DNA of 64,000 bases from an uncultured Acidimicrobiales bacterium (GTDB lineage Bacteria; Actinomycetota; Acidimicrobiia; Acidimicrobiales; Aldehydirespiratoraceae), in assembly GCA_905480195.1 (NCBI GenBank), contig CAJQPN010000020.1, positions 62,001 through 126,000 of the forward strand. Direction: 5' to 3'. Below are positions 51,037-59,460 of the stretch, piece after piece (positions within the stretch are counted from its first letter, which is position 1; each line of letters starts with the position of its first letter). The translations under genes were made by a program, and so were the position numbers. A model generated the notes under the pieces. It was not told the DNA's origin, did no database searches, and saw nothing but the letters and a program-made list of their open reading frames with translations.

Positions 51037-51546
51037 TCATCGTGCGGTATCCCCTCGCTCCACCTTGGCATCGGCTGGATCGAGACCGAGGTGTTCATAC
51101 AGATTTGTTGCGAAGCGGTCTCCTGTTGATCGCATCGTCGCCCCCATGAGCGCCTCGACGGATCGGCGAGCCAGACCCGGGAGCGGCAAGTCGACTCGTG
51201 CAGTGAGATCTATGGCGACCCTACAGCCTCCGTCGGTCGTCGCCTCGAGCGTGTAGACCCCGTCGATGGCTGCGCGTTCTGCGGCGCCGGGCGGTGGCGC
51301 CGGCGTGAAGGCGATTCGGCGACCGTCGATGAAGTCCATCTGCTCGGTGAAGGCTGTCTGGGCCCGGATGCCGAGCCCGTCAATTCCGTGCAGGGTCCAG
51401 CGCCAGTGCTCGCCATCGGGTTCGATCGAGCGCACCAGGGGAGTGAGCGCAGCCAAGGTGGAGGGGTCGGTCAAGACCCGCCAGATCGGTTCGGGCGATA
51501 CCGGTACGTGAGACCAAGCAACGGTGCGAGCAGAGAACCAGGTCAT
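51037..51546 (-). CDS. SRPBCC-fold protein
   Basis: 169 residues: VAWSHVPVSPEPIWRVLTDPSTLAALTPLVRSIEP opening, a central sheet and a long C-terminal helix (ARRSVEALMGATMRSTGDRFATNLYEHLG). Start ATG 51546; 9 nt upstream is TATTCC, possibly its -10 box. First gene of the leftward block after a hairpin that ends the trpB-like unit. Confidence 0.75.
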   Translation of the reverse strand: MTWFSARTVAWSHVPVSPEPIWRVLTDPSTLAALTPLVRSIEPDGEHWRWTLHGIDGLGIRAQTAFTEQMDFIDGRRIAFTPAPPPGAAERAAIDGVYTLEATTDGGCRVAIDLTARVDLPLPGLARRSVEALMGATMRSTGDRFATNLYEHLGLDPADAKVERGDTAR

Positions 51547-51562
51547 CGATAGGAATACGGAT

Positions 51563-51592
51563 GGTGGCCACCGCACCGATGCGGTGACCACC
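51563..51592 (-). terminator. Strong hairpin downstream of the trpB-like gene
   Basis: GGTGGCCACCGCA and TGCGGTGACCACC pair over 12 bp with a single C/A mismatch and a CCGA loop. It lies between the trpB-like stop (51606) and the next start (51546); no T-run. Confidence 0.55.
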
Positions 51593-51605
51593 ACATGATG
51601 AAGGG

Positions 51606-52976
51606 TTACCCCTCTGCGATGACCGGGACCTGTGCCATAGCCTCGGCGATGGCGTCGTCGCTGAGGTCGTAGTCGACCATCTCGCCGGAGAGGAACTGCT
51701 CATATGCCGCAAGATCAAGATGCCCGTGGCCACACAATGCGGTGAGGATCACCTTCTCCTCGCCCGACTCCTTGCACCGGTTGGCCTCGCGGATGGCGGC
51801 GGCGATTGCATGGGTGGGCTCGGGTGCCGGGACGATGCCTTCGGTGCGGGCGAACTGCAGCGCTCCTGTGAAGCACTCGGTCTGGCCGATCGCCTCGGCT
51901 TCGACCAACCCCGTTTCGTAGAGGTGCGAAACCAATGGCGACATGCCGTGATAGCGCAAGCCGCCTGCGTGGATCGGATCGGGGATGAACTGATGACCGA
52001 GAGTGTGCATCTTGACCAGTGGAGTCATCCCTGCCGTGTCACCGAAGTCGTAGCGGTATTCGCCCTTGCTGAGTGACGGGCAGGCAGCGGGTTCGACGCA
52101 GCGAATGGTGGGGTTCATGTTGCCAGCGAGTTTTTCGCGGAGGAACGGGAAACTGAGGCCACCAAAGTTCGAACCGCCACCCGTGCAGCCGACAAGTACG
52201 TCGGGTTGTTCGCCTACCTTGGCCAACTGCAGCAGAGCCTCCTCACCGATGATGGTCTGGTGGAGCAGGACGTGATTAAGGACCGAACCCAGGGCGTAGC
52301 GGGTGTTCGGGTCTTCCACCGCCATCGAGACGGCTTCGGAGATCGCGATGCCGAGACTTCCGTTGTGATCGGGATTCTCGGCCAGAAGCGAGCGCCCGTA
52401 CTCGGTGACCTCGCTCGGTGACGAGTGCAGTGTCGCGCCCCAGATCTCCATCATCGTCTTGCGATAGGGCTTGGCCCGGTACGAAGCCGCAACCTGCCAG
52501 ATCTCGCACTCAATGCCGTACTGAGCGGTGGCAAACGCCAGTGAACTGCCCCACTGTCCGGCACCGGTCTCGGTGGTGAGCTTTGTGATGCCCTCTTGAT
52601 GGTTGTAGAAGGCCTGGGGCACCGAGGTGTTGGGCTTGTGCGAGCCCGCAGGGCTCACCCCCTCGTACTTGTAATAGATGCGTGCTGGCGTATCGAGAAG
52701 CTGCTCGAGTCGACGGGCTCGAAACAGCGGGCTCGGACGCCACAGCTTGTAGACGTCAAGGACGCCACCAGGGATGTCGATGTAGGAGTCGGTGGAGACT
52801 TCCTGCATGATGAGCGCCATCGGGAACAGCGGTGCCAGATCGTCGGGTCCGATTGGCTCGTGGGTCCCAGGGTGAAGAGGTGGCGGTGGTGGGCTCGGGA
52901 GGTCCGGGATGACGTTGTACCACTGGGTGGGCATCTCGGATTCGTCGAGCAGGATTTTGCTGTAGTCGGCAGGCAT
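51606..52976 (-). CDS. trpB: Tryptophan synthase beta-like enzyme (TrpB2)
   Basis: 456-residue fold-type-II PLP enzyme of the TrpB2 class, which joins indole and serine, or serves as a salvage or related beta-replacement enzyme. PLP Lys114 in [24 protein letters not shown], and the phosphate loop [11 protein letters not shown]. The long N-terminus ([21 protein letters not shown]) and extra loops are TrpB2-specific. ATG 52976 is supported by GAGGAG 7 nt upstream. No trpA is near; it follows a P450 and SDR on the same strand. Confidence 0.92.
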   Translation of the reverse strand: MPADYSKILLDESEMPTQWYNVIPDLPSPPPPPLHPGTHEPIGPDDLAPLFPMALIMQEVSTDSYIDIPGGVLDVYKLWRPSPLFRARRLEQLLDTPARIYYKYEGVSPAGSHKPNTSVPQAFYNHQEGITKLTTETGAGQWGSSLAFATAQYGIECEIWQVAASYRAKPYRKTMMEIWGATLHSSPSEVTEYGRSLLAENPDHNGSLGIAISEAVSMAVEDPNTRYALGSVLNHVLLHQTIIGEEALLQLAKVGEQPDVLVGCTGGGSNFGGLSFPFLREKLAGNMNPTIRCVEPAACPSLSKGEYRYDFGDTAGMTPLVKMHTLGHQFIPDPIHAGGLRYHGMSPLVSHLYETGLVEAEAIGQTECFTGALQFARTEGIVPAPEPTHAIAAAIREANRCKESGEEKVILTALCGHGHLDLAAYEQFLSGEMVDYDLSDDAIAEAMAQVPVIAEG

Positions 52977-53010
52977 GTATTCGCTCCTCGGTCGGTGATC
53001 GGATCTTTTT

Positions 53011-53913
53011 CTACTCGCTGCCTTCGCGTTGCGCTTGTGAAGCGGTCTGCTGATTGCCGAGCAGGGTGAAGAATTCGCCTCGGTAGGCACCTTCGGGATC
53101 GGCTCGGACCGCCTCGTCAAGCGCGATCGCGTCGTCGCCGACCAGGATGCGCCACTCGCCATCGGTCACGGCCTGGAGAATCACTCGGGCGGCTTCCTCT
53201 GCAGTCATCGGTGCATGGGTCTCGAACATCTCGGCGGTGGCGATGAGCAGTTCGGCCAGTTCGGCGTCGGGTTCGTGCAGTGCATGGCGCATCGTGTTGG
53301 CCACGATCTTGGTCCCGATATGACCGGGCATCACGACGTGCGCACTGAGGTGAGGGGCGTTGACCTTGAAATCCTCTTGGAGCGCCTCGGTGAAGCCCTT
53401 TACCGCGAATTTCGCAGCGGAGTAGGCAGTGTGGGGTCGGTCAGGGCCGACGCTGGCGTAGAAGCCGTTGACCGAACTCGTGTTGACCACGACGCCGGCG
53501 GGGGCTGCCGTCAGCAGCGGCAGAAATACCCGGCACCCGAGATAGACGCCACCCCAGTCGACACTGAAGACGTTCTCCCATTCGTCTCGGGGAACCGTGA
53601 ACATCGAACCGCCGCCTGCCACGCCGGCGTTGTTGAACAGGCCGTGGATGTGGTCGCTGCCAAAGCCATGCACGATCGCGTCGCGAAAATCCTCGAGGTC
53701 GGCTTCGACCGCGACGTTGACCCGATGGGTGAGGACCCGGGAATTGGGGGCCTGATCAGCGACGATTGCTGCTGTCTCGGCCATCGTGTCGGGAGCGATG
53801 TCGCAGAAGGCGACGTCGGCGCCTGCGATCGCGAGTTGTCGGACGAGTTCACGCCCCATCCCCGTGCCACCGCCGGTCACGACCGCGATCTTGCCGGCGA
53901 AGTCGTCGATCAT
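53011..53913 (-). CDS. Short-chain dehydrogenase/reductase
   Basis: 300-residue classical [34 protein letters not shown], Ser in [13 protein letters not shown], and Tyr-x3-Lys in [15 protein letters not shown] 53913 overlaps the P450 stop (ATGA), so it probably oxidises the alcohol made by the P450. Nothing unusual in motifs. Confidence 0.9.
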   Translation of the reverse strand: MIDDFAGKIAVVTGGGTGMGRELVRQLAIAGADVAFCDIAPDTMAETAAIVADQAPNSRVLTHRVNVAVEADLEDFRDAIVHGFGSDHIHGLFNNAGVAGGGSMFTVPRDEWENVFSVDWGGVYLGCRVFLPLLTAAPAGVVVNTSSVNGFYASVGPDRPHTAYSAAKFAVKGFTEALQEDFKVNAPHLSAHVVMPGHIGTKIVANTMRHALHEPDAELAELLIATAEMFETHAPMTAEEAARVILQAVTDGEWRILVGDDAIALDEAVRADPEGAYRGEFFTLLGNQQTASQAQREGSE

Positions 53914-55172
53914 GCCCAGTTCACCTTCACGGGGAGATGTTTGAAGCCGTGCACGAAGCTCGCAGCGACAAAGTCGCGCTCACCTGCTGGCTCGATGGAG
54001 TCGATACGGTCGACCATCTGCTCGAGCAGGGCGGCGATGCTCGCCTTCGCGAGGTGGGCACCGAGGCAGTAGTGCTCAGCCCAACCGAAGCCGAGGTGCC
54101 GGTTGGGGTTCCGGCCGACGTCGAACCGGTTCGGATCGTCGAACACCTCCTCGTCGCGGTTTGCCGCGCCGTAGAACATGCAAAGCCGATCACCTTCTGC
54201 GATCGTCACGCCGCCCAACTCGTAGTCGCTGAGAGCCGTGCGCTTCATGTAGTTCACCGGAGCGGTGTAACGAACCACCTCTTCGACGGCGGTCTTCATG
54301 AGAGAGCGATCGGCCTTGAGTCGAGCAAACTCATCAGGAAAGTCGAGAAAGGCGCCCATCGCACCCGAGATCGAGTGGCGCGTCGTGTCATGGCCGGCGT
54401 TGAACACGATCAGGTAGTAGCCGAGGGTCTCGATCAGGCCCATCGGTTCACCGTTCTCGAGGGTGGCGGTTGCCAGCAGGGTGGCGAGGTCGTCACGCGG
54501 ATTGGCGCGACGGTCTTCGATGATCGTGTTGAACATCGTGAAGAACTCCATCGCCAGAGCGGCCGATGCAGCTTCGCGGTCTTCGCCGGGCCGACCGACG
54601 TCGGGGTCATCGAAGGCGAACAGCTGTGAGGTGAGTTGGAGGAGATGGTCTTCTTCCTCCTCTGGTACACCGAGGATTGTGCAGAGCACCCGCAGAGGGT
54701 GACGCTGGGCAACCATTTCGACGAAGTCGACCGGCTGGTCTCCGTGTTCGGCGAGCCGGTCCATCGTGAGCCGGGCGGTCTCGGTGACGATCTCATCGAG
54801 TCGGGTGATTCCACGAGGGGTGAAGAAACCGCTCGCAACCTTTCGGAATTCGCGGTGGTCGGGCGGATCCATCATGATGATCACGCGCATCTGGTTGAAG
54901 GCGTTGTCAGGATCGTCGTTGCCGTCCTCTTGGCCCTCGGGAAAGAGGAGGATGTTTCCTTTCTCGCTGGAGAAGACATCGGGGCGCGCTGATATCTCGG
55001 TGATGTGGCGGTGCCGGGTGATCGCCCAAAACTTCTCAACGCCGGCCGCATCGGTCCAGTGGACCGGGTCGTTCGCCCGGAGCCACTCCCATTCGTCGAA
55101 GGGAAAGCTCCGAGAGGCATAGGCATCGTTTTGCACGAGGTAGTCATCAAGGTGCACAGGGACATTCGTCAT
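53910..55172 (-). CDS. Cytochrome P450
   Basis: 420-residue bacterial class-I P450, soluble. I-helix FNAGHDTTRHSISG (AGxDTT), K-helix ExxR in EEVVRYTAP, and the haem loop FGWAEHYCLGAHLAK with Cys369. Resembles CYP families acting on terpenes, sterol side chains or fatty acids. No ferredoxin or reductase gene is adjacent. TAACTT lies 6 nt before ATG. Coupled to the SDR by a 4-nt overlap. Confidence 0.94.
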   Translation of the reverse strand: MTNVPVHLDDYLVQNDAYASRSFPFDEWEWLRANDPVHWTDAAGVEKFWAITRHRHITEISARPDVFSSEKGNILLFPEGQEDGNDDPDNAFNQMRVIIMMDPPDHREFRKVASGFFTPRGITRLDEIVTETARLTMDRLAEHGDQPVDFVEMVAQRHPLRVLCTILGVPEEEEDHLLQLTSQLFAFDDPDVGRPGEDREAASAALAMEFFTMFNTIIEDRRANPRDDLATLLATATLENGEPMGLIETLGYYLIVFNAGHDTTRHSISGAMGAFLDFPDEFARLKADRSLMKTAVEEVVRYTAPVNYMKRTALSDYELGGVTIAEGDRLCMFYGAANRDEEVFDDPNRFDVGRNPNRHLGFGWAEHYCLGAHLAKASIAALLEQMVDRIDSIEPAGERDFVAASFVHGFKHLPVKVNWA

Positions 55173-55178
55173 GCCATG

Positions 55179-55184
55179 AAGTTA
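55179..55184 (-). promoter_or_regulatory. Leaderless -10 box TAACTT
   Basis: Reverse complement of AAGTTA; 6 nt before P450 ATG 55172. Confidence 0.45.
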
Positions 55185-55265
55185 TTCGGTAGGCGCGCGC
55201 AGAGGGGAATCTTCGCGGACCCGGCAAGTTCAGACCGCTGCCGTTGGCATGAGAGACTCCGGTCG

Positions 55266-55808
55266 ATGAGCACACCCCGAGTTCCTGGTCTCGAGCCCAT
55301 CTTCTCGACTATCGCCGACGACGATCCCGACTGTCCGTACGTCAAGGTTCGTAGCCAGAAGAATGCGGACGGTTCGGAGTCGCACGTTTGGGAGAAGTGG
55401 GTGGCCTTTTCGGTCGAGCCCCTCTATCTCGCGCTGTTTGCCCGCTACGACCCGGGCATGATCGTTCGACATCACGGGCATTACAGCCCACATACCGTCG
55501 TGGTCTTGTCGGGCCACGTGATCGTTGGTGATCAAGACCTGGGAGCTGGAGGTCATGTCGAACTCCCGCTCGGCGCCTCGTTTGGTCCGATCGTCGCCGG
55601 CACCGAAGGAGCCGAGCTGTACGAAGTGATGATGGGCGATCCGCGTTCGTGGAGCGACGATGAGGATTCGATTGATCGGCTCCTTGCGGAGCGTGGTGCA
55701 ACCCGGCTGCCTGACCCGCCGATCGAACTTCCGGGTGGGCTCGAAGACCTCCGGGCCGTGTTCGCTCGTGCCGAGGAGCTCGCGGCGGAGGCCGACCCCG
55801 GATCGTGA
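55266..55808 (+). CDS. Cupin-fold protein
   Basis: 180 residues. The central part matches a cupin barrel: RHHGHYSPHTVVVLSGHVIV supplies likely metal ligands, then GAGGHVELPLGASFGP for the second cupin motif. Oxygenase, isomerase or sugar-binding roles are possible. ATG 55266 is used because family-like sequence begins there. The DUF72 gene overlaps the stop as GTGA. Confidence 0.75.
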   Translation: MSTPRVPGLEPIFSTIADDDPDCPYVKVRSQKNADGSESHVWEKWVAFSVEPLYLALFARYDPGMIVRHHGHYSPHTVVVLSGHVIVGDQDLGAGGHVELPLGASFGPIVAGTEGAELYEVMMGDPRSWSDDEDSIDRLLAERGATRLPDPPIELPGGLEDLRAVFARAEELAAEADPGS

Positions 55809-56665
55809 GTATCTCGGTTCTCGGCGTCGGCTGTCCGATGTGGGCGAATCGGGCCTGGGTCGGTCGTTACCTGCCCTCCGACACGCCGGTGGGACGGGAG
55901 CTCGAGGCCTATTCCCAGGTGTGCAACGCGGTCGAGGGCAACACCACGTTCTACGCCGCCCCAGAGGCAGCGGTGGTCGCACGGTGGCGTGCAGCGACGT
56001 CGGAAGACTTTCGTTTTGCGTTCAAACTGCCGCGCGAGATCACCCACGACCGGCGATTGCGGGACACGAAGGAACTGCTTCGAGCTTTTCTCGAGCGCAT
56101 GGAGCCTCTCGGGGCGCGGCTCGGTCCGTTCATGGTCCAGCTTCCTGCCACCTTCGGTCCCGACGACCTGGCGATCCTTGCGTCGTTCCTCGACGCATTG
56201 CCTCGTGGTTTCGACTGGGCGGTCGAGGTTCGTCATCCAGCCTTCCATGCCGGTGGTGCCGCAGAGCGCCCCTTGAACGACCTGCTCCACGACCATCGGG
56301 TCAACCGAGTGCTATTCGACAGCCGACCGGTCTTCGATGGACCCCGGGAAACCGCCGAGGAGATCGATGCATGGGAGAAGAAGCCACGTTTGCCGGTTCG
56401 GGCAGTAGCGACCGCCGGACAGCCGATCGTGCGTTTTATTGGCCGGACCGCACCAGAAACGAACCCGACGTACTGGGCACCGTGGGTCGACCGGGTGGTC
56501 CGGTGGATCCGTGACGGGCGCCGACCAATCGTCTTCCTGCACACGCCCGACAACGTCGTTGCGCCAACGCTTTGTCGCATGTTTCATGAAGAGGTCGCTG
56601 CTCGTACTGCGATTGCGCCGCTTCGTCCGGTTCCTGCCGTCGCCGTCCAACAAGAGCTGGGATAG
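55805..56665 (+). CDS. DUF72-family protein
   Basis: 286 residues, TIM-barrel-like DUF72 (YecE) family of unknown function. Signatures: VEGNTTFYAAPEAAVVARW, RFAFKLPREITHDRRL, LGPFMVQLPATFGP, WAVEVRHPAF and VRFIGRT. Coupled by GTGA overlap to the cupin gene. Confidence 0.88.
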   Translation: MSISVLGVGCPMWANRAWVGRYLPSDTPVGRELEAYSQVCNAVEGNTTFYAAPEAAVVARWRAATSEDFRFAFKLPREITHDRRLRDTKELLRAFLERMEPLGARLGPFMVQLPATFGPDDLAILASFLDALPRGFDWAVEVRHPAFHAGGAAERPLNDLLHDHRVNRVLFDSRPVFDGPRETAEEIDAWEKKPRLPVRAVATAGQPIVRFIGRTAPETNPTYWAPWVDRVVRWIRDGRRPIVFLHTPDNVVAPTLCRMFHEEVAARTAIAPLRPVPAVAVQQELG

Positions 56666-56699
56666 GGCGTTCGATTCCGCCTTGCAGTAATGCAGCCAG

Positions 56700-56705
56700 T
56701 AGCGT
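56700..56705 (+). promoter_or_regulatory. Leaderless -10 box TAGCGT
   Basis: Exactly 7 nt before ATG 56713 of the small hydrophobic peptide gene. Confidence 0.5.
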
Positions 56706-56712
56706 CGGAACG

Positions 56713-56853
56713 ATGGCGCGAAACCTCCGGATGGCGTCGCGGCCTTCGGGGTTGGCGATCCTCGGGATCGTTACGATTCCGTTCGTTATGGCGACGACTG
56801 TTCCCAGCCGACCGGTCGTCGTGGTCCCCCGGATCGTGCTCTCTGACCCCTGA
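56713..56853 (+). CDS. Small hydrophobic peptide (46 aa)
   Basis: 46-residue peptide with a basic start (MARNLRMASRP), one membrane/signal-type helix (GLAILGIVTIPFVMATTV) and a Val/Pro-rich end. Called from TAGCGT 7 nt before ATG and from its position: a lipoprotein gene with its own ribosome binding site begins 34 nt after the stop. The only gene in the 220-bp gap after DUF72. Function unknown. Confidence 0.45.
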   Translation: MARNLRMASRPSGLAILGIVTIPFVMATTVPSRPVVVVPRIVLSDP

Positions 56854-56887
56854 AACGTTCACCACGAACGAACCACGGAGAACCTTC

Positions 56888-57265
56888 ATGATCACACGCA
56901 CAACAGCACTTCTGGCTGCGCTCCTCATACTGTGCGGAGTCGCAGTGTCCTGCGGCGACGACGGGTCGATGAGTGCCGACGAACGATCTCGCGACTCATC
57001 GAACGCAGGCGAGACGATCATCTCCCTTGAGTTCGAGGGAGGCGGGCTCGCCGGTGGCGTTCGCCGCGAGGTGGTCTCTCTCGGCGACACCGTCGTGGTT
57101 CGGGTCGTCGGTGCATTCGACGAGCAGATCCATGTCCACGGCTACGACCTGCACCTCGACCCTGGCGGTGAGGGCGTCTTGCAGTTCGAGGCGTTGATTC
57201 CGGGACGCTTCGAAATCGAACTCGAATCGTCGGGTCGAGTCCTGATCGAACTCACGGTGTCATGA
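56888..57265 (+). CDS. Putative lipoprotein, cupredoxin-like
   Basis: 125 residues. Signal peptide with lipobox VAVSC giving lipidated Cys near residue 22, a Ser/Asp-rich tether, then a beta-sandwich of about 75 residues (VSLGDTVVVRVVGAFDEQIHVHGYDLHL...GRFEIELES) that looks like a cupredoxin/EfeO-type fold; HVHGY could bind metal but the usual Cys ligand is absent. CGGAG lies 7 nt upstream. Stop overlaps the next gene (ATGA). Confidence 0.7.
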   Translation: MITRTTALLAALLILCGVAVSCGDDGSMSADERSRDSSNAGETIISLEFEGGGLAGGVRREVVSLGDTVVVRVVGAFDEQIHVHGYDLHLDPGGEGVLQFEALIPGRFEIELESSGRVLIELTVS

Positions 57266-58647
57266 GTCGACGAGCGCTTCTCGCAGTGGCGCTCGTACTC
57301 GCCGTCTTCGGGCTCATGGGTGGGGCGCCTGCAGCTGCGCACGGCATCGGCGGCCGCACCGATCTCCCGCTTCCTGCGTGGCAGTTGGCGTGGGCGGCCG
57401 GATTCTCGGTCGCGTCTTCGTTCGTCGCTCTCGGCGTCTTCTGGTCGCAGCCCCGTCTCCAGGCTGCCGCGAGTGGGCGGGTGCTCATCGATCTTCGCCA
57501 GCCGGGCATCCGGATCCTCGAGGTCGCTGCAAAACTCGCCGGCGTCGTTGTCTTCGGTGTCGTGATCTACGCAGGCTGGTTGGGCAACCCCAATGGCGCC
57601 GTGAACATCGCAGGTGATGCGTTGCTCATCTGGTTCTGGGTTGGTCTGCAGATGGTTGCCTTCCTGGTCGGTGACGTCTGGAGGGCCTTCAACCCGTACC
57701 CGACGATCGCTGACTCAGCGGCCTGGGTGTGGGCGAAGCTGCGTGGCGAGGAACTGGCGTCGATCGATGCAGAGCGCAAACCGACGCTCTGGCCCGCCGT
57801 TGCGGCGATCTTCGCCTACCTCTGGTTCGAGTTGGCCTACCACAGCACCGATAGCCCTCGAGCCATTGCGTGGTTCCTCACCGTCTACTCCCTTGCGATG
57901 CTCGGGGGTGCTGTGGTGAAGGGCCGCGGGTGGGTCCGCACTGCGGATGGCTTCGCCGTGTTGTTCGCAACGCTGGCCGCCATGGCGCCTTTGTTCCGAG
58001 ACGATGCGGGGCAGCTTCGCCGTCGCGTCCCCCTGTCGGGGTTGAGTCGGCTGCCCGACGTTGCTGGCACCGTCCCGTTCGTGCTCGTGGTGCTCGGCTC
58101 GACCACCTTCGACGGGTTCACACGGTCGTCACTGTGGCTCGACATCGGCGGCGACCGGGTCGGCTGGTCGCGGACACTCACCAGCACACTCGGCCTGGTG
58201 GTGGTGGTCGGCCTAGTCGGCATGGTGTATTCGATTGCGATCTCGGCGATGGCGGCGATCACCGAGGAGGAACCGGCAGTGCTCAGCCGCGTGTTCGGGC
58301 CGACGCTCGTGCCGATCGCTGCGGCGTACGCCGTCGCCCATTACTTCAGCCTGTTGGTGCTCGACGGCCAACGAATGTTCATCCGCATCAGCGATCCGTT
58401 CGGTCGAGGATGGGACCTGTTCGGAACTGCTGACTACACCATCGACTGGACGTTGGTATCGCCTGCTGTGATCGCCTGGGTGCAAACCCTCGGCATTGCG
58501 ATCGGCCACGTCTTCGCCGTCGCCGCTGCCCACGATGTGGCAATCAGCCGCTGGAACCATGCACTCGCCGTGCGCTCGCAGTACCCGATGCTCGCCGTGA
58601 TGGTTCTGTACACCGTGCTTGGCCTGTTTCTTCTCCTCGGCGCCTAG
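57262..58647 (+). CDS. Multi-pass membrane protein with AHGIGGRTDLPLP motif
   Basis: 461 residues, signal-like start then about ten to eleven hydrophobic helices. The N-terminal extracytoplasmic motif AHGIGGRTDLPLPAW and GDVWRAFNPYPTIADS are typical of a group of actinobacterial membrane proteins that databases sometimes name fenitrothion hydrolase; that name is weakly founded and I do not infer the reaction. HYFSLLVLDGQ and IGHVFAVAAAHDVAI hold conserved His residues. Cotranscribed with the cupredoxin-like lipoprotein, suggesting a metal- or redox-related membrane system. Confidence 0.72.
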   Translation: MSRRALLAVALVLAVFGLMGGAPAAAHGIGGRTDLPLPAWQLAWAAGFSVASSFVALGVFWSQPRLQAAASGRVLIDLRQPGIRILEVAAKLAGVVVFGVVIYAGWLGNPNGAVNIAGDALLIWFWVGLQMVAFLVGDVWRAFNPYPTIADSAAWVWAKLRGEELASIDAERKPTLWPAVAAIFAYLWFELAYHSTDSPRAIAWFLTVYSLAMLGGAVVKGRGWVRTADGFAVLFATLAAMAPLFRDDAGQLRRRVPLSGLSRLPDVAGTVPFVLVVLGSTTFDGFTRSSLWLDIGGDRVGWSRTLTSTLGLVVVVGLVGMVYSIAISAMAAITEEEPAVLSRVFGPTLVPIAAAYAVAHYFSLLVLDGQRMFIRISDPFGRGWDLFGTADYTIDWTLVSPAVIAWVQTLGIAIGHVFAVAAAHDVAISRWNHALAVRSQYPMLAVMVLYTVLGLFLLLGA

Positions 58648-59393
58648 TCCGGCACCGCCTCCAGACGTTGGGCCAGGAATGCAATGGTGGAGGCCAGGGC
58701 TTCGGGGGAGAGGTGCTCGGTGAGCACACTGTGTTGCTGCTTCGATTCTGCCGGTATGTCTTCGCCGATGAAGTTCGGGCCGAGAACGGCGCGCAGGGTC
58801 TCGAACCGCTCGGCAGGTACGAGCGGGTCCTGGTTGTAGCGGAATCCGAGGACGGGACACCCCGCCTGGACTTTCTCGGCGACGACTGCAAGCTCGGTTT
58901 CGTTGAGTCCCGATGAACACCTGCGGGAACTGCCGATGCCGAAGGGAAGTGACGGCTGGCTGAGGACGGGTGCAATCACGGTGTCGTCGAGGAGCATTGC
59001 GAGACCGAACCCGCCGGTGAAGCACATCCCGACGAAACCGACCCCAGGACCGCCATGGCGAGCGTGGAGATGGCGGGCCAGTGCGCGTAGCCAGTCGGTG
59101 ACGGGGGAGGAGTCCCGTGTTGCCAGCACGTGGAACTCGCGGCTCACACACGCTTTGGCAATGACCCGGATCGCCCGTCTGGGCGTCGAAGGCATGCCGG
59201 GTGTGCCGAACAACGAGGCGACTGCTACCGACATGCCCGCCGCGATGAGGTGGTCAGAGAACGTAGCGACGGTCGGAGTGATTCCGGGGATCTCCGGTGC
59301 GACGAGTACACAGGGACCCGTGCCGTGGTGAAAGACGTCGTGCGTGGTGCCGTTGTGCGTGAACGGTCGGCGCTCGTACTGGTCCAGGGGCAT
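58644..59393 (-). CDS. Dienelactone hydrolase family protein
   Basis: 249-residue alpha/beta hydrolase; GFVGMCFTGGFGLAM carries the DLH-type Cys124 nucleophile, FRYNQDPLVPAE the acid and KQQHSVL the probable His. Second DLH-type gene in the window (other at 38299). Convergent with the membrane protein, overlapping stops by 4 nt. Confidence 0.85.
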   Translation of the reverse strand: MPLDQYERRPFTHNGTTHDVFHHGTGPCVLVAPEIPGITPTVATFSDHLIAAGMSVAVASLFGTPGMPSTPRRAIRVIAKACVSREFHVLATRDSSPVTDWLRALARHLHARHGGPGVGFVGMCFTGGFGLAMLLDDTVIAPVLSQPSLPFGIGSSRRCSSGLNETELAVVAEKVQAGCPVLGFRYNQDPLVPAERFETLRAVLGPNFIGEDIPAESKQQHSVLTEHLSPEALASTIAFLAQRLEAVPD

Positions 59394-59445
59394 CGCTCAA
59401 GATGTTCGCACACAGGTCCGACTGTGAGAACTATTGCATTTCGGT

Positions 59446-59451
59446 TACAAT
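59446..59451 (+). promoter_or_regulatory. -10 box TACAAT
   Basis: 9 nt before GTG 59461; selects this start over ATG 59434. Confidence 0.5.
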
Positions 59452-59460
59452 TTGACGGCT

